Assembly (NCBI GenBank): GCA_046756245.1
Contig: JBHHVZ010000083.1
Span: 1 to 12,704, forward strand
Origin: G021776435 sp046756245
GTDB taxonomy: Bacteria; Pseudomonadota; Alphaproteobacteria; Caulobacterales; Parvularculaceae
DNA: 12,704 nucleotides
Reading direction: 5' to 3'
Below the pieces are notes generated by a model. It had not been told where the DNA came from and did not search any database. It saw only the letters and a program-made list of their open reading frames with translations. Made by a program: the position numbers and the translations under genes. Positions 1-5,446 of the stretch are shown in pieces; position 1 is the first letter of the stretch; the number at the start of each line of letters is the position of its first letter.

Positions 1-467
1 AGAGGCGCTCTTTCACGGCGCGCGCCGCATTTTTCCAACCGTCACGCCATCCAGTCTTCGCAAAGATCCATTTCGAAAAACGAAAAACTTGAGACCCGCT
101 GATTTCCTGGCCTTCCGGGCCAAAGGGTCCATTTTGTCCATTTTGGAACGTCTCATGAACTTGCAATTTTCCGTCGTCCCGTGCGCAGCGCGGCATGTAA
201 TGACGCGCTGCCGACACGGGATCGCTCGCGACAGGGTCAGGCGGAACGTGCTGCAAGCGATCCGGTGTCAGCAGCGCACCGCTTCGCGCTGCGCAGCACG
301 CGGGATAACGGTTCAGTCTCATCCCCGCACCATAAGCCTGCGCCGAATGACGTGGATAACTATCCCGCAAGATTTAATGTCGGCCCTGCGAACGCCAGCA
401 AACACGCGGCCTTTGCCGCACCCGGGCGCAACCTGCAGGGGAGACGGCGGTCTTAGGCCGCGACTCG
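1..467. other. Region without a recognisable gene
   Basis: I see no convincing gene here. Open frames exist on the plus strand, but their products are arginine-rich, low in hydrophobic core residues, match nothing I know and lack good ribosome binding sites. Small structures seen: a short tandem direct repeat of TCCATTTTG at about 128-145 and a weak inverted repeat TGGCC/GGCCA at about 107-122. This stretch lies downstream of the minus-strand MoxR ATPase, exactly where a VWA-domain partner gene would usually be found. No minus-strand coding frame of useful length is present in it. Confidence 0.6.
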
Positions 468-1313
468 TTAAGCCCCCTCGCGGCGGGCGAGAAACGCCAG
501 CCGTTCGAACATATGCACGTCCTGCTCGTTTTTGAGGAGCGCGCCATGCAGCGGCGGAATGGCTTTTCGCGGATCGCGCTCGCGCAGCACGTCAGCGTCG
601 ACGTCTTCCGACATTAGAAGTTTCAGCCAGTCGAGAAGCTCCGAGGTGGAAGGCTTTTTCTTCAAGCCCGGCACGTCGCGTACTTCATAGAAAATCTTCA
701 GCGCTTCAGAGACGAGACGCTTCTTGATTCCGGGGAAGTGCACTTCGATGATTTCCGTCATCATCTCGGCGTCGGGAAATTTGATGTAATGAAAAAAGCA
801 CCGCCGCAGAAACGCATCCGGCAGCTCTTTTTCATTGTTCGAGGTGATGACGACGACGGGCCGCTGTCTGGCGCGCACGGTTTCGTTCGTCTCGTAGACG
901 AAGAATTCCATGCGGTCGAGCTCCTGCAGGAGATCGTTCGGGAACTCGATGTCGGCCTTGTCGATTTCGTCGATCAACAGCACCGGGCGCTCGGGTGCGG
1001 TGAAGGCTTCCCACAATTTGCCGCGTTTGATGTAATTTCTGACGTCGCGGGCGCGCTCCTCGCCGAGTTGGCCGTCCCTGAGGCGCGCCACCGCGTCATA
1101 TTCGTATAGCCCCTGATGGGCCTTGGTGGTGGATTTGATGTGCCACTCGAGAAGCGGCGCGCCGAGCGCCTTGGCGACTTCCTGAGCCAGCACGGTCTTG
1201 CCGCAGCCGGGCTCGCCCTTGACGAGAAGCGGGCGTTCGAGCGCGACGGCGGCGTTGACCGCAATCTGCAGGTCCTCCGCCGCGATATAATCCTTGGTGC
1301 CGACAAACTTCAC
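468..1313 (-). CDS. MoxR-family AAA+ ATPase (CoxD-like subgroup)
   Basis: A 281-residue cytoplasmic AAA+ ATPase. Visible motifs: Walker A GEPGCGKT at residues 33-40, Walker B VLLIDEID at 111-118, sensor 1 SNN at 158-160 and a likely arginine finger in LRRCFF at 169-174. The opening MKFVGT..YIA and ALERPLLVKGEPG pattern is typical of the MoxR/CoxD group, and the length is normal for it. The start is GTG, with GGAG about ten bases upstream; the conserved N-terminus begins here, so no other start is needed. Family knowledge: MoxR ATPases work as chaperone-like machines with VWA-domain proteins in maturing metalloenzymes or complexes, such as methanol or CO dehydrogenases. No VWA gene follows within the 467 bases available. 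It lies 155 bases behind the diheme cytochrome gene on the same strand, so co-transcription is possible but unproven. Family call is sure; substrate is unknown. Confidence 0.93.
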   Translation of the reverse strand: MKFVGTKDYIAAEDLQIAVNAAVALERPLLVKGEPGCGKTVLAQEVAKALGAPLLEWHIKSTTKAHQGLYEYDAVARLRDGQLGEERARDVRNYIKRGKLWEAFTAPERPVLLIDEIDKADIEFPNDLLQELDRMEFFVYETNETVRARQRPVVVITSNNEKELPDAFLRRCFFHYIKFPDAEMMTEIIEVHFPGIKKRLVSEALKIFYEVRDVPGLKKKPSTSELLDWLKLLMSEDVDADVLRERDPRKAIPPLHGALLKNEQDVHMFERLAFLARREGA

Positions 1314-1364
1314 GAAACAGGGTCTCCTTCGCGCTTTGTGAAAACCTATCGGCGGCGCATGAAA

Positions 1365-1443
1365 CCGGCAAGCGCCGGACGCAGCCCGCGCCCGGCGCCT
1401 TAAGTTCCGCCGGTCTCTTTCTGGCGATCATACGCCGGCGGAA
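1365..1443. repeat. Two inverted repeats between the cytochrome and MoxR genes
   Basis: Within the 155-base gap there are two perfect inverted repeats. The larger has 9-base arms, TTCCGCCGG at 1405-1413 and CCGGCGGAA at 1435-1443, with a 21-base loop. The smaller is CCGGC at 1365-1369 and GCCGG at 1374-1378 with a 4-base loop. Neither is followed by a T-run on the minus strand, so neither is a classical terminator of the cytochrome mRNA. They could be processing or rho-related structures, or protein sites. GC-rich arms of this size can also arise by chance in this genome. Confidence 0.5.
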
Positions 1444-1468
1444 AGAAAGGGGAGATCCGCGCTGTGCG

Positions 1469-2131
1469 TTACGGTTTCTTCTGAAACTCCTTTCTCAGAT
1501 AAGCGAGCGTGTCCGCCATATCCTGCTCGGTGAGATTCGGATTGCCCCCGAAAGCCGGCATCGGCATCGGCGATCCTTCGCTTTGAAAGCCGTTAATCAT
1601 GTGGCTCAGAAGGAGATTGTCGGTTTTCGCAAGGCGGCCGTCTTTCGCCGTAAAATCAGGCACGCCTTCAATCGCGCCCTTGCCGTCGAGGCCGTGACAG
1701 GCGAAGCAGGTCTCTTCGTAGACTTGCTTGCCGCGCGCGGCGTCGCCGGGCGCCAGATAGGCGTAGGACGCGCTTGCAGTATCGTCTGTGGAGAAGGCGG
1801 CGGCCGGATACGCCTGTTTCGCCAACGCGTTCGACATCAAGAAGGCCTTGACATCTCTTGCAACGGAGCCTGGCAAGTTCCCGCGCACGCGCATGTGCGT
1901 GACCGAAACGTCCCAAAGTTCGGCGTCAAGCTCGTCGGGCGATCTGAAGTTATGGCAGCGGCCGCAATGATCCGCCCAGGCTTGCGCCCCTCGCGTAATC
2001 GCAGCGTTGTCAAACTCCGGCGTCGGAGACGCCTTGGGTGAAGCAGCGGGCGTTTGCGCAGCCGTTTGAGCGGCGATCGCCGCCGTCGCCAAAAACGCGC
2101 CGCCGAGAAGAATGGCTAATGTTTTCGTCAT
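1469..2131 (-). CDS. Periplasmic diheme cytochrome c
   Basis: A 220-residue secreted c-type cytochrome with two heme sites. An N-terminal signal peptide (MTKTLAILLGGAFLATAAIA, then an Ala/Gln/Pro/Thr-rich linker to about residue 40) sends it to the periplasm. Heme 1 attaches at CGRCH (56-60) and heme 2 at CFACH (142-146). Likely axial methionines are M80 in the first domain and M189 or M191 in SPMPMPAFG of the second. The second half (GKQVYEETCFACHG ... LTEQDMADTLAYLR) is a textbook class I cytochrome c fold. The ATG start has AAGG about nine bases upstream. It begins 24 bases after the stop codon of the porin-like gene, so the two are almost certainly co-transcribed from the FNR-type promoter upstream. 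The likely role is electron transfer in the periplasm under low oxygen; partner enzyme unknown. A cytochrome c4/c5-like electron shuttle or a subunit of an outer-membrane conduit are both possible. Confidence 0.93.
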   Translation of the reverse strand: MTKTLAILLGGAFLATAAIAAQTAAQTPAASPKASPTPEFDNAAITRGAQAWADHCGRCHNFRSPDELDAELWDVSVTHMRVRGNLPGSVARDVKAFLMSNALAKQAYPAAAFSTDDTASASYAYLAPGDAARGKQVYEETCFACHGLDGKGAIEGVPDFTAKDGRLAKTDNLLLSHMINGFQSEGSPMPMPAFGGNPNLTEQDMADTLAYLRKEFQKKP

Positions 2132-2155
2132 GATAGGCGCCTTTCGTAAATGGCG

Positions 2156-3697
2156 TTAAAAACCGTATGCAAACTGGAACAGATAGCGGTTTTCCTCTGA
2201 CGGCTCGCCCTCGTGCCGAGCCGTAAAATCCCGCCACTGAGCAACGCCGCGCACGACGACCGACGGCGCAATCCAGTAATTCAGGCCGAAGTCGAAGCGT
2301 TCTTCCGCCACGTGTTCGGCCAATTCGTGCAGGCCTTCGACCTTGAATTCCCCATAACGGAACGCCGGCTCGAAATTCTGGAGAACGCGGTGGCTCGTAA
2401 TGCCGGACAGGCGATAGGCGATCTGGGCGTACCAGGCTTCAAGCTTCAGCTTCTCCAGCTCTTCGACCCCGACCGATCCCTCGAACGCCGTATGGATCGG
2501 ATCGCGGGTCGCTTTCAGATACTCAAAACGCACGTCCCAAGGCCCACGCGTGTAGGCCGCATCGGCGCCCCATAGGGTGACTTCCGCCGAGGTGGGATCG
2601 AGATGGTCTTCATCCAGCGGATCGGGCTCGACGGCTTCCTCGCCGCCATGTTCGTCTCCTTCCTCGCGTTCGGCGACGCCGGTGACGTCTCCGACCAGGA
2701 ACGATCCGCCGATTTCAAGATAGGGGACAGGCAGAAACCCTAGCCGCCCGCTTATCGCCTTGTCGTCATTGTCGTCGCCGCCCTTGGACTCGAAGGATAT
2801 GCTTCCCTCGTGGCTGACGCTCGGTCCGTTTCCGACGGAGACGGCGTAGGTGGCGATCGATCGTCCCAACGAAACGCCGCCGCGCAGCATCGCGCCGGTT
2901 TCAGTGGCAGGCTGAACGCCGTCGTGACCGAAGCCCGCAGGCGCGTCTGCAAGCTTGTTGATCCAGCTGGGGTGCAGCCTTTCCTGGAATTGACCCACGG
3001 GGCTTAAATATCTTCCAAACACCAACACAGCGTTGTCGTGCAGCAGCAGGTCCGCCTGGGCGTATTCAAGCTCGAATTCGGTCTCTCCCTCTTCATCGAC
3101 CGTAATCTCCGATTCCGCTTCGAGCATAAGGATGTCCTTATACTGAAAGTGGAAAACCGGGTTGAACTGAACGGATTCAAATTCCGTTTCCGCGCTTTCA
3201 TCTTCCGGATCAGTGATGGCGAGCGTCGCATCCGCATAACCGGCGAGATGCCATTTTGCATCGGTGGCGCTGCTGTAATGCGCGCGAGGGGCTTCCGCGG
3301 CCGGCGCGGTCTGGTAAACGCTCGGAGCGGGTTTCGCCTGCACGGGCGCGTTTCGGTCAACGGACTGACGCTGCGCCGTCAGCATGCCTGCGCCGCAATC
3401 AAAACCTTGAGCGGTCAGTTCGGAAATCAGCTCTTGCGCATGCTCCTCGCAGGACGCCATCGAGTCGTTCGAGCGAAAGACCGCCTGATCCGACGCGCCT
3501 TCGTCCGGCTTGCGGTAGAGCACCTTGCAGACGGCGCTGCCATAAGCAGGCAGAATGATCTCGATGCTGCGGTCGACGCTTTCCGTCGAACAAACGTGGC
3601 TTGTCTGCGCCATGGCCGGCGCCATTAACGCCAGATATACAGCCGACGACGCCAACAAGGTTGTCGCTTGGGCGGGGTTCAATTTCAGTCGGTTCAT
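2156..3697 (-). CDS. Outer-membrane porin-like beta-barrel protein with Cys-containing N-terminal domain
   Basis: A 513-residue secreted protein. I chose the ATG at 3697 because AAAGGGGG lies just upstream and the protein then begins with a clean signal peptide ending AMA|QT at about residue 30; the frame is open for 24 more codons upstream without such features. Residues 31-110 form a small domain with four cysteines (C36, C57, C83, C101), probably two disulfides; its pattern (VCKVLYRK ... SCEEHAQELISELTAQGFDC) recalls small periplasmic hypothetical proteins. A Pro/Ala linker follows (115-140). From about 146 to the end, alternating strands and the final YGF mark a beta-barrel with the C-terminal phenylalanine used for BAM insertion. 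The segment GRYLSPVGQF..LHPSWINK (228-248) resembles porins of the phosphate-selective or DcaP-like kind. A strongly acidic loop with histidines spans 343-368. The diheme cytochrome gene follows 24 bases later. Substrate unknown. Confidence 0.8.
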   Translation of the reverse strand: MNRLKLNPAQATTLLASSAVYLALMAPAMAQTSHVCSTESVDRSIEIILPAYGSAVCKVLYRKPDEGASDQAVFRSNDSMASCEEHAQELISELTAQGFDCGAGMLTAQRQSVDRNAPVQAKPAPSVYQTAPAAEAPRAHYSSATDAKWHLAGYADATLAITDPEDESAETEFESVQFNPVFHFQYKDILMLEAESEITVDEEGETEFELEYAQADLLLHDNAVLVFGRYLSPVGQFQERLHPSWINKLADAPAGFGHDGVQPATETGAMLRGGVSLGRSIATYAVSVGNGPSVSHEGSISFESKGGDDNDDKAISGRLGFLPVPYLEIGGSFLVGDVTGVAEREEGDEHGGEEAVEPDPLDEDHLDPTSAEVTLWGADAAYTRGPWDVRFEYLKATRDPIHTAFEGSVGVEELEKLKLEAWYAQIAYRLSGITSHRVLQNFEPAFRYGEFKVEGLHELAEHVAEERFDFGLNYWIAPSVVVRGVAQWRDFTARHEGEPSEENRYLFQFAYGF

Positions 3698-3770
3698 ATT
3701 CGCCCCCTTTCTTTCATATCTGTGAGATCCGCATGAACACGCACGGTTTTTGCTGGGTCTCATAATCATT

Positions 3771-3776
3771 TGTATA
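3771..3776 (-). promoter_or_regulatory. -10 element of the porin-cytochrome promoter
   Basis: On the minus strand this reads TATACA, a fair match to TATAAT. It predicts a transcript start near 3764 and a leader of about 67 bases before the porin ATG. The centre of the FNR-type box is then about 44 bases upstream of the start, close to the -41.5 expected for a class II activator site. No good -35 hexamer is seen, as is usual at such promoters. The start site is inferred. Confidence 0.5.
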
Positions 3777-3801
3777 CAGACATGAGGCGTTTTCGTTCAC
3801 A

Positions 3802-3815
3802 TTGATCATAATCAA
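3802..3815 (-). promoter_or_regulatory. FNR/FixK/Anr-type binding site
   Basis: The sequence TTGAT-CATA-ATCAA is a perfect match to the consensus half-sites TTGAT-N4-ATCAA of the FNR/FixK/Anr branch of the CRP family; with flanks it extends to ATTGATCATAATCAAT, a fully symmetric 16-base palindrome. It lies upstream of the porin-cytochrome pair at a spacing from a -10 element that fits activation. Known biology: such sites are bound by oxygen- or redox-responsive regulators in Alphaproteobacteria and raise expression of low-oxygen respiratory genes. No regulator of this family is encoded in the window. Confidence 0.8.
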
Positions 3816-4443
3816 TCTGTGTAAGTTATACTTGAATGTTAGCCGCGATACATCGTCACAGGCGAGGGATGACAAAATGTCCCATCAGCGATGCGTATGC
3901 GTCATTTAGACACGGGTTTTTTTGTTGTTTTTTGGAAAAGTTGCGCCGCAATCCGAAATATGACCGTATAAAGACGATGCTTGGCGATTGTCGTATGTTA
4001 TGGAAGGGGCGGGGTGCGGAATTAGATTTGATCTAACTCATTTGGCGTTACAGAAAACAATTCAGATATTTGAATGCGCGTTTATGCCGCATCGATTTTT
4101 TCAATCTGGAATCGCTGTTTTTCCAGCCACGGATAAGCGGGCGTGCGCATCGAGTAATGTACGAAAACGAACGGTCGAATCGCATCCGACGCACCCTTGC
4201 AAAATGCAGGATTTGGCGCGATTGGGCGGGTTCCGTCATTGGCCCCAAAGGCGCGAACTGTTGCTGCGATAACCTTTTGAAATTAATTGTATTTTTCTCA
4301 CTAAAATCGGGAGTGGACACTCGATAGAGGTTTGCGAGCACCCGATCGCGCCTCCCGGGAGTCTGCTTCGGGCATAGCATTCGTTAACCTTCGCCGGTCT
4401 AAGGTTGGGCGAAAGGCGCGACCGCCGCGCCGGTGAGAACGCC
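3816..4443. other. Intergenic region without a recognisable gene
   Basis: About 630 bases lower in GC than the surrounding genes. Several open frames of 66-110 codons occur on both strands, but their products (for instance Cys/Arg/Phe-rich runs) match no family I know and none has a convincing ribosome site, so I leave them out. Visible elements: a TATACT hexamer at 3827-3832 on the plus strand, a small hairpin at 3890-3903 followed by T-runs at 3917-3923 and 3928-3933, and a short perfect inverted repeat TTAGAT-TTG-ATCTAA at 4022-4036. It may hold the flbT promoter, a small RNA or the remains of a lost gene. Confidence 0.5.
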
Positions 4444-4839
4444 ATGGCCCTCAAACTGTCGCTCAAGCCCGGCGAGCGGGTCGCAATCAACGGGGCCGTC
4501 ATCGTTAACGGCGATCGCCGGTCGAGCATCGTCGTCGAAAACAAAGCCTCGGTCCTGCGCGAGCAGGATATCATGCAGCCGGAAGACGCCGACACGCCCG
4601 CCAAGCGCATCTATCTGCCGATCATGCTGATGTATCTCGACGCGCGCGTCGAAACGGATATGCGCGCGGAATATTCAAAGCGTCTGATGGAGTTCGCCGA
4701 AGCAATCACCGACAAAAAGGCGCTAGACGACTGTCTCAAGCTCGCCGCCCATGTCGCCAACGGCGATTATTACAAGGCGCTCGTCGCCTGTCGCGACTTG
4801 ATGGCGTTCGAAGAAAAAAGGCTCGCCAATGTCGCTTGA
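4444..4839 (+). CDS. flbT: Flagellin mRNA regulator FlbT
   Basis: A 131-residue cytoplasmic protein. The opening MALKLSLKPGERVAINGAV, the ENKASVLREQDIMQPED block (32-48) and the TPAKRIYLPIMLMYLD block (51-66) are the hallmarks of FlbT; the length is normal. I place the start at the ATG at 4444, where GGTGAG precedes by six bases and family similarity begins, rather than at an in-frame TTG 13 codons upstream. Known role in Caulobacter: FlbT acts on the 5' leader of flagellin mRNA and promotes its decay, linking flagellin synthesis to completion of the hook and basal body. In other Alphaproteobacteria it can act positively. The next gene, flaF, overlaps by 11 bases, showing translational coupling, and the flagellin gene follows. 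No clear promoter of its own was found. Confidence 0.97.
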   Translation: MALKLSLKPGERVAINGAVIVNGDRRSSIVVENKASVLREQDIMQPEDADTPAKRIYLPIMLMYLDARVETDMRAEYSKRLMEFAEAITDKKALDDCLKLAAHVANGDYYKALVACRDLMAFEEKRLANVA

Positions 4840-5191
4840 CGCTTACCGCAAGACCCAGACGACGGTCGCGAGCCCGCGCCAGGCCGAATATCTGGCGTTT
4901 TCGGAGATTACGCGGGCCCTGATGGAGGCCGAGGCGGCCGGTCCTGACGCTTTGAAAGCGCGCATCGAAGCCGTCCACGCCAACCGTCAGCTCTGGGGCG
5001 CGCTCGCTTCGGACTGCGCCGACGAGCGGAACCTTTTGCCTGAAAAAACCCGCGCCCAGATCATCGTCTTGAGCCGTTGGGTGGCGTCCTATTCGAGCGA
5101 CGCCATGCGCAAGCGCGAAAGCCTCGAACCGCTCGTCGACGTCAACAAGATCATCATGGAAGGTCTCGCCGCGCGCCGGCCGGCGGCGTAG
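4829..5191 (+). CDS. flaF: Flagellin synthesis regulator FlaF
   Basis: A 120-residue protein with the FlaF pattern: MSLDAYRKTQTTVASPRQAEY at the N-terminus, ALMEAE, NRQLWGALASDCADERNLLP (52-71) and the VSxW-like helix IVLSRWVASYS (78-88). Length and position are typical. In Caulobacter, FlaF is needed for flagellin translation or secretion and opposes FlbT; it binds flagellin chaperone-like partners. The ATG lies inside the end of flbT (11-base overlap), so the two proteins are made from one mRNA at a linked ratio. The gene order here is flbT-flaF; in Caulobacter the two are also neighbours of the flagellin genes. The flagellin ATG is 255 bases downstream, behind its own promoter. Confidence 0.97.
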   Translation: MSLDAYRKTQTTVASPRQAEYLAFSEITRALMEAEAAGPDALKARIEAVHANRQLWGALASDCADERNLLPEKTRAQIIVLSRWVASYSSDAMRKRESLEPLVDVNKIIMEGLAARRPAA

Positions 5192-5220
5192 GCAACTTTC
5201 TCCCGATCGGAAAATATTGC

Positions 5221-5237
5221 CCGGCAAAAATTGCCGG
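5221..5237 (+). promoter_or_regulatory. Palindrome, candidate FlbD (ftr-like) site
   Basis: A perfect inverted repeat, CCGGCAA-AAA-TTGCCGG, lies about 140 bases upstream of the predicted flagellin transcript start. The CGGC..AA..GCCG pattern resembles the ftr elements bound by FlbD near sigma-54 flagellar promoters in Caulobacter, although the spacing between the arms may differ by one base from the consensus I remember. Enhancer position upstream of a sigma-54 promoter, and flbD in the same window, fit. It is not followed by a T-run, so it is unlikely to be the flaF terminator. Confidence 0.5.
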
Positions 5238-5342
5238 ACCGGGTCAAAATTCCGTTTACAGATTATTAAGCTTACTTCAGGCCGCCTTACGCCAGAAGGG
5301 GTTTGGGCGCCTCCGTTAACGCCCGTAAACGAAACCTGAATC

Positions 5343-5358
5343 CGGCGCGATTGTTGCG
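5343..5358 (+). promoter_or_regulatory. Sigma-54 promoter of the flagellin gene
   Basis: The sequence GGCGCG-ATTG-TTGC has GG at 5344-5345 and GC at 5356-5357 with exactly ten bases between, matching the -24/-12 consensus TGGCACG-N4-TTGC at most positions, including the full TTGC. The predicted transcript start is near 5369, leaving a leader of about 78 bases before the flagellin ATG. Late flagellar genes in Caulobacter relatives use RpoN with FlbD, so this fits the gene it precedes. This is the only good sigma-54 match I found between flaF and flagellin. Confidence 0.75.
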
Positions 5359-5399
5359 TCTTTTCTGGCGCTGGCCGTGTGTGCAGCGCGGCCGGCTGT

Positions 5400-5416
5400 C
5401 GGCGAAAAACTCGCCG
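5400..5416 (+). promoter_or_regulatory. Hairpin in the flagellin mRNA leader
   Basis: CGGCGA at 5400-5405 and TCGCCG at 5411-5416 form a 6-base stem around an AAAAC loop, inside the predicted 5' leader and about 17 bases before the ribosome site (AAGGGAG at 5432-5438). A second small pairing, CCC at 5426-5428 with GGG at 5434-5436, could partly cover that ribosome site. Leader structure is where FlbT is known to act on Caulobacter flagellin mRNA, so this is a candidate target; direct evidence is lacking. Confidence 0.45.
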
Positions 5417-5446
5417 CGTCATGACCCCAGAAAGGGAGAAGATCCA

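Noticed and set aside
89..535. A 148-codon plus-strand frame at the left end
   Set aside because: Its product is arginine- and cysteine-rich with no family pattern, it runs into the end of the MoxR gene on the other strand, and no ribosome site is seen.
4239..4255. TTGGCCCCAAAGGCGCG as a second sigma-54 promoter upstream of flbT
   Set aside because: GG and GC are ten bases apart, but the -12 part lacks TT before GC, and it is about 190 bases from the flbT start. A chance match is likely in GC-rich DNA.
4048..4380. A 110-codon minus-strand frame in the gap before flbT
   Set aside because: No recognisable domain, basic low-complexity composition, no clear ribosome site, and competing frames of similar size in the same DNA.
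5315..5331. TTAAC ... TAAAC near the flagellin promoter as a CtrA box
   Set aside because: The spacing between half-sites is not the seven bases of TTAA-N7-TTAA and the second half is imperfect.
5303..5446. N-terminal extension of flagellin by 48 residues
   Set aside because: The extension runs through the sigma-54 promoter, is basic and unlike any flagellin N-terminus, and a strong ribosome site precedes the ATG at 5447.
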